DNA of 64,000 nt. Source: Streptomyces montanisoli. Lineage in GTDB: Bacteria; Actinomycetota; Actinomycetes; Streptomycetales; Streptomycetaceae. The notes beneath the pieces were generated by a model that worked only from the letters and a program-made list of their open reading frames with translations, had not been told where the DNA came from and did not search any database. The stretch spans positions 55,409 through 119,408 of the forward strand of contig NZ_JAGIQL010000003.1 in the NCBI RefSeq assembly GCF_017813245.1. Reading direction: 5' to 3'. Shown piece after piece: positions 24,966 to 33,892 of this stretch. The position numbers and the translations under genes were made by a program. The stretch's first letter is position 1; the number at the start of each line of letters is the position of its first letter.

Positions 24966-25733
24966 ATGAGCGAGGGCAACAGCAACAGCGGCGGCACCGG
25001 TGACAGCCAGCAGGGCGGCGACCCTGGCACCGGGCAGCAGACAGGACAGCAGGGCGGGCAGGACCCGACCGGCACCACGCCGAGCCCCGCAGCACCGCCG
25101 ACCGGGCAGCAGCCCACCGGCCAGCCCCAGAACGGCGACCAGGACACCGGCGGGCAGGACCCGACGGCGACCATCGCCCGGCTTGAGGCCGAGCTCTCCG
25201 CGGCCCGCCAGGAAGCGGGCAAGAACCGCACGACCGCGAAGCAGCGCGCCGCCGACGACGCCCGCTCGGAGCTCACGGCGCAGCTGCTCGGCATTCTCGA
25301 CCCGTCCAAGGCGGGCCAGCAGGCCACGCCCGAGCAGCTGACGCAGCAGCTCACCACCGCGCAGGCGCAGGCCCGGCAGACCGCCGTCGAGCTCGCCGTG
25401 TACCGCACCGCGCCGACCGCGGGCGCCGATCCCGACGCCTTGCTCGATTCCCGCGCGTTCGCCGATTCCGTCGCCCAGCTCGACCCGACCGACACGGACG
25501 GCATCAAGGCCGCCGTGACGGCCGCCGTCCAGGCGAACCCGCGGCTCGCCGCCCAGCAGGCGCAGGCGCAGCAGCAGGCCCTCGCAGGACCCGCGCGCAG
25601 TGGCGCCGAGTTCGGCAACGGCGGGGGCGCCGCGGAAGTCACCGCCGCCCAGTTCGCCGCCATGAATTACGCGCAGCGCGCCCAGCTCATGCAGTCCGAC
25701 CCCGACACGTACCGGCGCCTCGCCGGAGCGTGA
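24966..25733 (+). CDS. Capsid scaffolding protein
   Basis: 255 residues with the standard plan of scaffold proteins: a Gly/Gln/Thr-rich disordered start, a long charged helix (TIARLEAELSAARQEAGKNR then AKQRAADDARSEL), a second helical part and a basic/polar C-terminal tail that contacts capsid (NYAQRAQLMQSDPDTYRRLA). Placed directly before the capsid gene, as is usual. Confidence 0.85.
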   Translation: MSEGNSNSGGTGDSQQGGDPGTGQQTGQQGGQDPTGTTPSPAAPPTGQQPTGQPQNGDQDTGGQDPTATIARLEAELSAARQEAGKNRTTAKQRAADDARSELTAQLLGILDPSKAGQQATPEQLTQQLTTAQAQARQTAVELAVYRTAPTAGADPDALLDSRAFADSVAQLDPTDTDGIKAAVTAAVQANPRLAAQQAQAQQQALAGPARSGAEFGNGGGAAEVTAAQFAAMNYAQRAQLMQSDPDTYRRLAGA

Positions 25734-25802
25734 CGCCCGGCGCCCGCCGGGCAATCCCACCTGCCCGGCACCGCGCCGGCACATCCGTAAGGAGGGCCCA
25801 CC

Positions 25803-26669
25803 GTGGCCGACACCACCGCTGCCGATCTGATCGTTCCCGAGGTCTGGGGCGACATGGCGCAGGCGCGCTTCACCGGCGCCGCCCGCGTGCTCAACTCCGG
25901 CGCCGTGCAGTCCGACGACACGCTCGTCGGTCAGCCGGGCGACACGATCAACTTCCCGAAGTGGGGGGCGCTCGGCGAGCTCGACGACCTCACCGAGGGC
26001 GAGGCCATGGGCACCACGGCCATGACCCAGAGCTCCAGCTCGGCCACGATCAAGGAGGCCGGTAAGGCCGTCGAGATCACCGACAAGGCCCTGCTTACGG
26101 GTCTCGGCGACCCGCGCGACGAGGCGCAGCGTCAGTTCGGCATCCTCGCCGCGCGCAAGGTCGACGCGGCGCTCATCGCGCAGGCGCAGTCCGACGAGTC
26201 CGCGCAGGGTGGCGGCACCCCGTACACCGTGACCGTCGCCGGCGCGTCGGGCGTCACGGCCAAGCTCGGATGGGTGAACGCGATCGTTCCCGCCCTCGCC
26301 ACGTTCGGCGACGACTTCGACCCGGCCGAGTTCGCGGGCCTGTTCATCAACTCGGCGCAGCTCGCCGAGGTGTTCGCCGACGACCAGTTCATCAACGCCG
26401 CGTCGCTCGGCAACGCGACCCCGGTCACCACCGGGCAGGTTGGCGCGATCGCGGGTATGCCCGTCGTCGTCACCGACCGGATCACGGCCGGAAAGTTCCT
26501 GGTCATGAAGAACAACGCGCTCGGCGCCCTGTACAAGCGGCGCCCGCTGGTCGAGACCGACCGCGACATCCTACGGCGCACCACCGTGATCACGACCAAC
26601 GTGCACTACGCGGTGAAGCGCCTCGACGACAAGGCCGTGTGCGTCGGCTCCCTCACGGCCGGCGCCTGA
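25803..26669 (+). CDS. Major capsid protein (HK97 fold)
   Basis: 288 residues, GTG start with AAGGAGGG upstream. Contains TIKEAGKAVEITDKALLTGL, DEAQRQFGILAARKVDAALI and a C-terminal LVETDRDILRRTTVITTNVH, a pattern of HK97-fold capsids in actinophages and of the N4-gp56-like group. It has no N-terminal delta domain, which agrees with the separate scaffold gene. Confidence 0.9.
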   Translation: MADTTAADLIVPEVWGDMAQARFTGAARVLNSGAVQSDDTLVGQPGDTINFPKWGALGELDDLTEGEAMGTTAMTQSSSSATIKEAGKAVEITDKALLTGLGDPRDEAQRQFGILAARKVDAALIAQAQSDESAQGGGTPYTVTVAGASGVTAKLGWVNAIVPALATFGDDFDPAEFAGLFINSAQLAEVFADDQFINAASLGNATPVTTGQVGAIAGMPVVVTDRITAGKFLVMKNNALGALYKRRPLVETDRDILRRTTVITTNVHYAVKRLDDKAVCVGSLTAGA

Positions 26670-26689
26670 TCAGGAAGGAGGGCGCCGCC

Positions 26690-26842
26690 GTGTTGCTGCG
26701 CCGCTACCACAACCCACCGCCGGACGAGGGCGACCCGGACGGCACCGCGCCGGACGGCGAGCAGACGACCGGCACCGACGACGCCCCGCAGACCGAAAAG
26801 CCCGCGGGGCGTTCGCGTACCCGCAAGACGAAGGAGGGGTGA
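26690..26842 (+). CDS. Small acidic-to-basic head protein, 50 residues
   Basis: GTG 26690 after AAGGAGGGC. The first half has a short basic start and an acidic proline-rich stretch, the end is RSRTRKTKEG. Such small proteins between capsid and connector genes are common in siphoviruses, but the function is unknown. Confidence 0.55.
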   Translation: MLLRRYHNPPPDEGDPDGTAPDGEQTTGTDDAPQTEKPAGRSRTRKTKEG

Positions 26843-26845
26843 CCG

Positions 26846-27235
26846 GTGGCCCGTGTCTACGCAACGCCTGAACAGCTCACCGCGTGGACCGGGCAACCGG
26901 CCCCGGCCGACGCCGACCGGCTACTCATGCGCGCGTCGGAGGATGTCGACGACGCCCTCACGGCCGCCGTGTACTGCACCGATACCGCAGGCATGCCGAC
27001 CGATCCGGCGATCGTGCAGGCGCTCGCCGACGCCGCGTGCGCACAGGTCGAGTACCAGCAGGCGACCGGCGACGACGGCACCGGCGCGGCCGGCCGATGG
27101 GACAGCGTGTCCATCGGCCCCGTGTCCCTGTCTGGGCGCAAGGACGGGCCCGCGGATGCGGGCGACGTGGACCTCGCCCCGCGGGCCCACCGCGCCCTAC
27201 GGCGCGCCGGACTCCTGCCCGGGGTGATCTGGTGA
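26846..27235 (+). CDS. Head-tail connector protein (gp6-like)
   Basis: 129 residues: YATPEQLTAWTGQPAPADAD, then RASEDVDDALTAAVY and a middle helix (VQALADAACAQVEYQQATGD). This is the helical adaptor type that binds below the portal. Position directly after capsid and its stop/start overlap with the next gene support it. Confidence 0.8.
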   Translation: MARVYATPEQLTAWTGQPAPADADRLLMRASEDVDDALTAAVYCTDTAGMPTDPAIVQALADAACAQVEYQQATGDDGTGAAGRWDSVSIGPVSLSGRKDGPADAGDVDLAPRAHRALRRAGLLPGVIW

Positions 27236-27549
27236 ACGTCCCCGGATGGTTGCTGCCGCACCGAATCACGGTCGAGGCGTACGCCGGCGACAGCGCGTAC
27301 GGACCGACCTACCGGGCACCGGTCGCGGACGTTCCGGCGATGGTCGCCGCGACCGTGCGCACCGTGCGGGACCCGGAGGGACGCGAGGTCACCGCCACCG
27401 CGCAGGTCATCACTGCATCGGGCCTCGACTGCCCGGCAGAGTCCCGCATCACGCTGCCCGACGGCCGCACCACGCGTGCCCTGACAGTGTCCGCGCACAC
27501 CGCGCCGGGCCTGCCCGTACCGCAATCGGTGGAGGTGGTGTGCGAATGA
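27232..27549 (+). CDS. Head closure (stopper-type) protein
   Basis: 105 residues, GTG overlapping the previous stop. Starts with LLPHRITVEAYAGDSAYGPT and has a compact beta-rich pattern (VITASGLDCPAESRITLPDG) typical of SPP1 gp16/head-completion proteins. Order adaptor-stopper-tail completion is the standard. Confidence 0.75.
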   Translation: MNVPGWLLPHRITVEAYAGDSAYGPTYRAPVADVPAMVAATVRTVRDPEGREVTATAQVITASGLDCPAESRITLPDGRTTRALTVSAHTAPGLPVPQSVEVVCE

Positions 27550-27899
27550 CGCAGCGCTACCGCCTACGCCTGCATACGGGCGCCGTTCTCGGGGCGCTAC
27601 GGGCCGCCGAGGTACGCGGCCTGCGCCTCGCCGCCGAGCACGTCCTACAGGTGTCCAACGAGCGCGTACCGATCGAAGAGGGCACCCTCGAACGATCAGG
27701 CGTCGCCACCGTCGACGAGGCGTCGCTCACGGCAGCCGTGTCCTACGAGACCCCGTACGCCGTGCGCCAGCACGAAGACTTGACCGCGAGGCACGACCCG
27801 GGGCGCCGCTCGAAGTACCTCGAATCCGCGGCGACCGACGAGGCCGACTCCGCGGCGCAGATCCTCGCGGCGCAGGTGCGGAGGGCGCTTCGTGGCTGA
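27546..27899 (+). CDS. Tail completion protein (HK97 gp10-like)
   Basis: 117 residues. EHVLQVSNERVPIEEGTLER and YETPYAVRQHEDLTARHDPG followed by RRSKYLESA match the HK97 gp10/minor capsid family that finishes the neck. ATG overlaps the previous stop. Confidence 0.85.
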   Translation: MTQRYRLRLHTGAVLGALRAAEVRGLRLAAEHVLQVSNERVPIEEGTLERSGVATVDEASLTAAVSYETPYAVRQHEDLTARHDPGRRSKYLESAATDEADSAAQILAAQVRRALRG

Positions 27900-28323
27900 C
27901 GTTCTCGACGGCCTCGCACGATGGCTGCACGCCGCGGGAATGGCCACGTACGACCCAACCGGCACCACGGGCGACCTGTTCGTCGAGGCCATGCCCTCGA
28001 CGCCCGACGCGGCTGTATCCCTCGGCCTGTACGACGGAGCGGCCCCCGACTCCCGCGACGACACCGACGCCCCGCGCCTACAGATCCGCGTACGGGGCGG
28101 CCCGGACCCGCGGGTCTCTCGTCGCCGCTGTACGGCCCTGTACCGCGCCTTGCACGGCCTCGCGGGCGTACGCCTCGACGACGGCACGTGGCTGGTCCTG
28201 GCGACCGCCCGCGCCACCCCGGCCCCGATGGGCCCCGACAGCAACGGCCGACACGAGCACGTCGTGAACCTCGACCTACAGCTCGCCGGCGACGACACGC
28301 AGGAAGGAAACGCCGATGAGTAG
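27892..28323 (+). CDS. Tail terminator protein
   Basis: 143 residues from GTG 27892, overlapping the previous gene by 8 bases. Domain-like stretch LQIRVRGGPDPRVSRRRCTA then LYRALHGLAG and a C-terminal beta strand (HVVNLDLQLAG) match the phage minor tail/tail terminator group that caps the tube. It precedes the tube protein, as in most siphoviruses. Confidence 0.75.
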   Translation: MADVLDGLARWLHAAGMATYDPTGTTGDLFVEAMPSTPDAAVSLGLYDGAAPDSRDDTDAPRLQIRVRGGPDPRVSRRRCTALYRALHGLAGVRLDDGTWLVLATARATPAPMGPDSNGRHEHVVNLDLQLAGDDTQEGNADE

Positions 28324-28858
28324 CACCAGCAGGCCGATTGACGCCCGCGGCTGGATTTTCGAGGTCCAGGACCAGAGCGCCGACACCGAAACGTGGCTCC
28401 CCGTCATGGGCGTGACGACGTTCACGCACGCCCCGGGCGAGAACGAGGAGACCGCAGACATTACGGCTTTCGAGGACGAGGGCCAGTACAACCAAGACGT
28501 GATGCAGCGCGGCGCGACGCTCACGATCGAGGGCCAGTACCGCATCGACAAGACCACGAAGACGCAGGACGCCGGGCAGGCGTACATCGATCAGGACTGG
28601 TCGAACCGTCTCGGTATCGACTCGCACAACGCGGTCAGGTGGCGCCACAACTCGCAGACGGAATGGGTTGTGTGGGACGCAACGGTCACCCCGGGCGAGC
28701 AGGGCGGCGGCAACAACGACAAGACGAGTTGGTCGGCCACCATCACGAAGTGCGGGGCCGCCTCGACCGCCGATGTCGTCGAGGGCGCCACGCTCCAGGC
28801 CACCGCCAAGACGGCCAGCACCACCACGGCCGGCACCACGAAGGCGGCCGCGGCGTGA
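28316..28858 (+). CDS. Major tail tube protein
   Basis: 180 residues with a beta-rich core (EVQDQSADTETWLPVMGVTT, TADITAFEDEGQYNQDVMQR, GATLTIEGQYRIDK) and a Thr/Ala-rich C-terminal tail. The T-A-F-DEGQY pattern fits actinophage tail tube proteins. Followed by chaperones and tape measure, confirming identity. No tail sheath gene is nearby, so the tail is non-contractile. Confidence 0.88.
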   Translation: MSSTSRPIDARGWIFEVQDQSADTETWLPVMGVTTFTHAPGENEETADITAFEDEGQYNQDVMQRGATLTIEGQYRIDKTTKTQDAGQAYIDQDWSNRLGIDSHNAVRWRHNSQTEWVVWDATVTPGEQGGGNNDKTSWSATITKCGAASTADVVEGATLQATAKTASTTTAGTTKAAAA

Positions 28859-29331
28859 ACGACGACCTCGACCTCGAAGAGGACACCCCGGGCGGCGCGC
28901 AGCTCGCCGCGGACTTTGACGCGTTCTTCGCGGAAGAGGCCACCACCCGGGACCGCGCCCGCATCACTCTGTACGGCGTCGAGTACGTGCTCCCGGAGTC
29001 CCTGCCGCTGATGTTCACGCTCCAGATGGAGCGCGTCCAGAACAGCAGCGACCCCGACGACGTGCGCCGGATGCTCGCCATCCTGTACGGCGCCGATGTC
29101 CTCGACACGTGGGCCGAGCACGGCATGACCGACCGGCAGCTCGGCGTCGTGCTGATCTACTCCGCGGCGAACGTGCGCCGCCCGGGCGCCATGACGATGC
29201 AGCGCGCCGCCGAGCTGTACGAGCAGCAGGAAGCGGGAAAAGCGCCGGCGCCGACGAACAGGGCGGCGCGCCGCGCGACGAAGAAGCCGGCGAAGAAGAA
29301 GACGACCGCGCGTTCTGGCGCGCGGTCCTGA
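28855..29331 (+). CDS. Tail assembly chaperone G-type (unshifted product)
   Basis: 158 residues from GTG 28855, overlapping the tube stop. DAFFAEEATTRDRARITLYG starts the domain, and the basic tail (RRATKKPAKKKTTARSG) is the normal zero-frame end. The slippery site at 29235-29241 lets some ribosomes enter the -1 frame and produce the longer G-T product. Confidence 0.85.
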   Translation: MNDDLDLEEDTPGGAQLAADFDAFFAEEATTRDRARITLYGVEYVLPESLPLMFTLQMERVQNSSDPDDVRRMLAILYGADVLDTWAEHGMTDRQLGVVLIYSAANVRRPGAMTMQRAAELYEQQEAGKAPAPTNRAARRATKKPAKKKTTARSGARS

Positions 29332-29537
29332 CCCACTGGGCCGCGGTCGAGGGCGACCTCGCCCGCGCCTACGGCACGACCGCGGCCGACCTCGCGGCCC
29401 TGTCGACGCGCCGTTTCCTCGTGCTCGTCTCCGGCCTCGACAGCGAGGCCAGGTTCGCGCGCGCCTGGGCGCGCACCCCCCGCACTGTCACCGACCCCGC
29501 AGAGATCGCCGCGATTACCGGCATACCTCCGCGCTGA
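28855..29537 (+). CDS. Tail assembly chaperone G-T (programmed -1 frameshift product)
   Basis: Joined as 28855-29241 and 29241-29537, giving 227 residues. After the slip the new frame reads SAGADEQGGAPRDEEAGEEE then RAFWRAVLTHWAAVEGDLAR and ends ITGIPPR. The second frame has no start codon or ribosome site of its own at the right place. The G and G-T proteins wrap the tape measure during tail assembly in lambda-like phages, and their ratio depends on the shift. Confidence 0.85.
29235..29241 (+). other. -1 ribosomal slippery heptamer GGGAAAA
   Basis: In the zero frame it reads G GGA AAA, exactly the X XXY YYZ pattern. A slip back by one base converts GGA-AAA to GGG-AAA and continues at AGC in the open frame that ends at 29537. 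The following GC-rich sequence could give a stimulatory structure, which was not resolved by eye. Confidence 0.85.
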
Positions 29538-29561
29538 ACCACCCGACAGGAGGTGACCGTC

Positions 29562-31973
29562 GTGTCCCTCACCGTCGGCGAGCTCATGGCGACCGTCGCC
29601 ATTGACGACAGCGAGGCCCGCGCGGGCCTGAACCGCACGGAATCGGCGGTGCGGTCCACCGGCGACGCGATCGCCAGCGACGCCGAGCAGAGCGGGCAGC
29701 GCGCCGGGCAGGCCATCGGCGACGGCATCGGCGACGGCGCAGCGCAGGGCGGCGCCGAGGCGCCCAAGGTCATACAGGACCTGCTCGAAAAGTTCGGGTG
29801 GGCCGCCGTCGGCGCCGGAGTCGGCGCGGCGCTCATGGCGGGCGTTACGGGCGCCATGGAGCAGGAGGCCGGTAACGACCTGCTCGCCGCGCAGCTCGGC
29901 GTGAACGCGGACCAGGCCGCCGCGCTCGGCAAGGCCGCCGGCGACCTGTACGCCAAGGGCTACACAGACAGCGTCGAGGAGGCCAACGACGCCCTTAAGG
30001 GCCTGTGGCAGCAGGGACTTGTACCCGCGGACGCCACGTCCAAGGAGATCGAGGGCATCGGCGGGCGCCTGACGCAGGTGGCCGCGATCCTCGGCGAGGA
30101 TGTCGGCCCTACGTCCGTCGCGGTCGGCCAGATGATCAAAACGGGCATGGCGAAGAACGCGAACGACGCGTTCGACATTCTCGTCAAGGGCTCACAGCTC
30201 GGCGCGAACAAAGCCGAGGATTTGCTCGACACGTTCAACGAGTATCCGGTCGCCTTCAAAAACCTGGGCCTTGACGGTAAGGCCGCAATGGGCCTCATCC
30301 GGCAGGGCCTACAGGGCGGCGCGCGCGACTCCGACCAGGTCGCCGACGCGCTGAAAGAGTTCTCGCTCGTTGCCGGGCAGGGCGGAACGGCCGTTGAGCA
30401 GGTTTTCGACAGTATCGGCCTGAGTGGAAAGCAGATCACGAAGGACGTTGCCGCCGGGGGCGACAGTGCGAAGCAGGCTCTAGGCAAGGTGCTTACCGCG
30501 CTGGAAGCCATGCCCGCCTCGACGAAACGCGCGAGCGCGGTGCAACAGCTGTTCGGCGGGCCCGGCGAGGACTTGGGCGCGGCCCTCTTCTCACTGAACG
30601 TCGACAAGGCCGCATCGTCTCTCGGCAAGGTGGGCGGCGCCGCGAAGAAGGCGGGCGACACGATGCGCGACAACGCATCGACGGAGCTCACAGAATTCAC
30701 GCGCTCACTCAAGCAGGGACTTGTGACCGTGCTCGGTGGCGCGGTCGTGCCCGCGCTGGTGACCGCGGGCGGCTGGCTCGACAACTTTGGCCAAGCCATG
30801 GCGAGCGCCGCCGGGTTCGTCAGCGAGCACGGCACCGCGTTTTCCGTCGTCGCCGGGATCATCACGGCCGTGATGCTGCCCACCCTGATCACGCTGGGGA
30901 CCACCGCGGCGACGACCACGGCCGAGGTGGTGGGCGGCTGGATCGCCCAAGGCACGGCCGCAGCAACAGGCGCGGCCGAGACCATCGCCGCGAACGTCGC
31001 GATCATCGCCGGTTGGGTCGCGCAGGGCGCCGCCGCAGTGGCGCAGGGCGCGCGCGTGGTGGCCACTTGGGTACTCATGGGCGCGCAGAGCCTCATTCAG
31101 GGCGCGCGCATGGCCGCCGCGTGGCTGCTCGCCATGGGCCCTATTCCGCTCATCATCGCCGCCGTGGTGGCGCTGGTTGCGCTGATCGTCGCCAACTGGG
31201 ACACGATCTCATCGAAAACGACCGAGGTATGGAATTGGGTATGGTCGAAAATCAAGGCCATCGGGCAATTCATCCTGGACTTTTTCACGAAGTGGACCAT
31301 TGTTGGCATTGTCATATCTCATTGGGATGAGATATGGAGCAAGACCAAGTCGGTGTGGAATTCCATCGTCAATTGGGTGGAAGGACTGCCGGGCAAGATT
31401 CTCGGGTTCTTCCAAAAGTGGACCATTGTGGGGGTGATCGTCTCCCACTGGGACCAGATTAAAACGGGCACCATTCGGAAAGCTAGCGACCTGCTCGCAT
31501 GGGTGCGCGGGCTCCCTGGGCGAATCACTTCCGCCCTGGGAAGCCTGAACAATCTTTTGTACAACAAGGGCACCGACATTGTGCGCGGCCTGCTTAACGG
31601 CATCAAATCCATGGGCGGATGGCTGCGCGGAAAGGTGATGTCTTTCGCCCGCGACATGATCCCCGGCCCGGTCGCTAAGGCGCTCGGTATCGGCTCACCG
31701 TCCAAAGTTATGGCGCGCGAGGTGGGCCGCTGGATTCCCGCCGGCGTCGTCAAGGGCGTACTCGCGGGCAAGGGCCAGCTCGACAAGGTCATGTCGAACC
31801 TGGTCAGCACACCGTCCGTGCCCGCGTTCGGCCCGATGCCCGGGCAAGCCGGGTTCGCGATGGCCGGAGGGGGCGGCGCGACCGTGCAGATTGAGCACTG
31901 GCACGCCGCCGAGAACGGATCACCCGAAGACAACGCCCGCGAGCTCGCGTGGCTGGCCAAGGCGAGGGGGTGA
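29562..31973 (+). CDS. Tail tape measure protein
   Basis: 803 residues. GTG 29562 is chosen over the GTG at 29553 because AGGAGG lies just before it. N-terminal coiled regions, a phage tail tape measure domain (AAGDLYAKGYTDSVEEANDA ... LTQVAAILGEDVGPTS) and central transmembrane-like stretches (GIITAVMLPTLITLGTT, PIPLIIAAVVALVALIV) are followed by two WTIVGIVISHWDEIWSK-like repeats and an end region (GPVAKALGIGSPSKVM) typical of these proteins. It sets tail length. The patch around 31190-31570 is AT-richer than the rest. Confidence 0.92.
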   Translation: MSLTVGELMATVAIDDSEARAGLNRTESAVRSTGDAIASDAEQSGQRAGQAIGDGIGDGAAQGGAEAPKVIQDLLEKFGWAAVGAGVGAALMAGVTGAMEQEAGNDLLAAQLGVNADQAAALGKAAGDLYAKGYTDSVEEANDALKGLWQQGLVPADATSKEIEGIGGRLTQVAAILGEDVGPTSVAVGQMIKTGMAKNANDAFDILVKGSQLGANKAEDLLDTFNEYPVAFKNLGLDGKAAMGLIRQGLQGGARDSDQVADALKEFSLVAGQGGTAVEQVFDSIGLSGKQITKDVAAGGDSAKQALGKVLTALEAMPASTKRASAVQQLFGGPGEDLGAALFSLNVDKAASSLGKVGGAAKKAGDTMRDNASTELTEFTRSLKQGLVTVLGGAVVPALVTAGGWLDNFGQAMASAAGFVSEHGTAFSVVAGIITAVMLPTLITLGTTAATTTAEVVGGWIAQGTAAATGAAETIAANVAIIAGWVAQGAAAVAQGARVVATWVLMGAQSLIQGARMAAAWLLAMGPIPLIIAAVVALVALIVANWDTISSKTTEVWNWVWSKIKAIGQFILDFFTKWTIVGIVISHWDEIWSKTKSVWNSIVNWVEGLPGKILGFFQKWTIVGVIVSHWDQIKTGTIRKASDLLAWVRGLPGRITSALGSLNNLLYNKGTDIVRGLLNGIKSMGGWLRGKVMSFARDMIPGPVAKALGIGSPSKVMAREVGRWIPAGVVKGVLAGKGQLDKVMSNLVSTPSVPAFGPMPGQAGFAMAGGGGATVQIEHWHAAENGSPEDNARELAWLAKARG

Positions 31974-31976
31974 GCC

Positions 31977-32858
31977 GTGGCGATCGGCGACCGGGTGACC
32001 AGGCCCGGGCACGTGCAGTACGGCGAGCTGTTGCTCGGCCCGGGCACCCCGTACCGGTGGCAGTCCATCACGGGGTGGGAGGAACTGCCCGCGCTCGACT
32101 CCGGCACGGTGCCGCGCGCGGGCGCGCACGGCGCGTTCCCGGGCCTGCTGCTCGCGCAGTCCCGCACGATCGGCCTTGACGGGCTGATCGTGCGGGCGCC
32201 GCGGGCGACAATCGGCGCGGTCGTTGGCGCGTTGAACGCGGGCACGGTTCCGGTGGTCGACGAGCTGCCGTTCGTCGCGTGGCTCGACGAGCGGGGGCCG
32301 CTGCTCGCGTACGCCCGCGCGGTGAAGCGAGCGATCCCCGTGGGCAAGGCGTACCGGGTCGGCGTCATCGTGGGCGGCGCGGTCCAGTGGGAGGCGACCG
32401 ACCCGCGCCGGTATGAGCTCACGGAACGGACCGCCACGGCGGGCCTGCCGACGGACGAGCAGGGCCTCGCCTGGCCGCTCGCCTGGCCGCTCGCGTTCGG
32501 CACGCCCGGCAGCACGGGCAACCTCGTCGCGACACCCACGGGCGACGCCCTCACCCATCCCGTGATCGAGTTCCGCGGGCCCGTGACACGCCCGTCCCTG
32601 ACCAACGTGACCACGGGCGACGTTCTCGAATACGACGTGCCGCTCGCCCGCGGTGACGTACTCACGGTCGACACGCGCGCCGGCACCGTCACGCTCAACG
32701 GCACCGCCTCGCGCCTGTTCACCGCAACCAGCCGCAGCGTGCCCGAGCAGACGTTCACACTCCCACCCGGCAGCACGCCCCTGATCTTCCGCGCTGCTCC
32801 CGGTAGCAGCGATCCGAGCGCATCCGTCGTCGTGCGCTACCGCTCGGCCTACTGGTAA
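31977..32858 (+). CDS. Distal tail protein (Dit-like)
   Basis: 293 residues from GTG 31977, three bases after the tape measure stop. DRVTRPGHVQYGELLLGPGT and the later YRVGVIVGGAVQWEATDPRR pattern fit siphovirus distal tail proteins that join tube and baseplate. Position right after the tape measure is diagnostic. Confidence 0.8.
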   Translation: MAIGDRVTRPGHVQYGELLLGPGTPYRWQSITGWEELPALDSGTVPRAGAHGAFPGLLLAQSRTIGLDGLIVRAPRATIGAVVGALNAGTVPVVDELPFVAWLDERGPLLAYARAVKRAIPVGKAYRVGVIVGGAVQWEATDPRRYELTERTATAGLPTDEQGLAWPLAWPLAFGTPGSTGNLVATPTGDALTHPVIEFRGPVTRPSLTNVTTGDVLEYDVPLARGDVLTVDTRAGTVTLNGTASRLFTATSRSVPEQTFTLPPGSTPLIFRAAPGSSDPSASVVVRYRSAYW

Positions 32859-32872
32859 GGAGACTCCCCACC

Positions 32873-33883
32873 ATGACCGTGCGCTCTGCATGGCTGCTGC
32901 CCGGCGGCACCGACTCGCCCGGGCAGACCAGGGAAGACACCCGCCTCGCGCCCGTCGGCACGATGCTGCCCGACGGCGAGCTCGGCACCCGCCCGGGCGT
33001 CATCCCCGGCGGCGACCCGTTCGCCGCGACCGGCGCCGGCGCCATGTCTCTACAGGTCGCGACCGGCCGCGCGCAGGTGCAGGGCACCGCGGCACAGGGG
33101 GCGTACCCGGTGTGCCTCGACGCGCCGGAGGTGGTCACGTTCGCCGACGGCGACGCCCAATTCGACCGCATCGACACCGTGTGCCTGCACGTGTACGACG
33201 CCTTGTTCGACACCGCCGGACAGAACCTCGCGGCCGTCGAGGTCATCGTCGGAAGCGCCACCGACACACCGACCGCGCCGACACTCGACCCCGCCTGTCT
33301 GCCCTTGTGGGACGTGCGCGTGCCCGCGGGCGCGTCCGCGGGCGTGGGAGGCATCGACTGGACAAGCGCCCTCACCGACCGTCGCCGCTACACGGCCGCC
33401 GTTGGCGGCATCGTGCCCCGCGGCGCGCTGTCCGACGTGGGCGCCTACGACGGCCAGTACGCAGACGTAGAGGGCCTCCTCTACCGCTGGTCGACCGCCG
33501 ACGACGAGTGGCAGCTGTACCGGGCCCCCGAGCTCCCTGTCGAGACGATCACGGACGGCGCAGACACCGCCACCGGATGGACCCTGAACAGTTTCGACGC
33601 ACGCCGCCACGGCCGCGTCGTGCAGATACTCGGTTACTGGGTGCGCTCTGGGGAGACCCTGACCACCAACCCGAACATCGCCGACACCCTGATCGCCACC
33701 TTGCCCACCGGGTGGCGCCCTGTCGTACTGGTCGAAGCCATCGCGTCGAACGGCTATGGATTCGGCGCCGTCGCCATCGGTACCGACGGCAAGTTGACCG
33801 TACGGTCGTGGGCCGGCGGCGAGAAGGCTAACGCGCTTGAGAAGGACACGAACGTACGCGTCGCCGCGACGTTCGTGCAGTAG
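32873..33883 (+). CDS. Minor tail/baseplate protein, 336 residues
   Basis: ATG 32873 after AAGGAG. The N-terminal half (RLAPVGTMLPDGELGTRPGV ... GAMSLQVATGRAQVQG) is the pattern of actinophage minor tail proteins with a beta jelly roll. It continues with RRRYTAAVGGIVPRG and a WTL ... GRVVQILGYWV C-terminal part, possibly carbohydrate binding. Exact role unknown. Confidence 0.7.
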   Translation: MTVRSAWLLPGGTDSPGQTREDTRLAPVGTMLPDGELGTRPGVIPGGDPFAATGAGAMSLQVATGRAQVQGTAAQGAYPVCLDAPEVVTFADGDAQFDRIDTVCLHVYDALFDTAGQNLAAVEVIVGSATDTPTAPTLDPACLPLWDVRVPAGASAGVGGIDWTSALTDRRRYTAAVGGIVPRGALSDVGAYDGQYADVEGLLYRWSTADDEWQLYRAPELPVETITDGADTATGWTLNSFDARRHGRVVQILGYWVRSGETLTTNPNIADTLIATLPTGWRPVVLVEAIASNGYGFGAVAIGTDGKLTVRSWAGGEKANALEKDTNVRVAATFVQ

Positions 33884-33892
33884 GGGGCGGCT

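Noticed and set aside
29109..29331. An independent gene starting at 29109 for the second tail chaperone
   Set aside because: No ribosome site, the start lies deep inside the first gene, and the slippery site joins the frames precisely.
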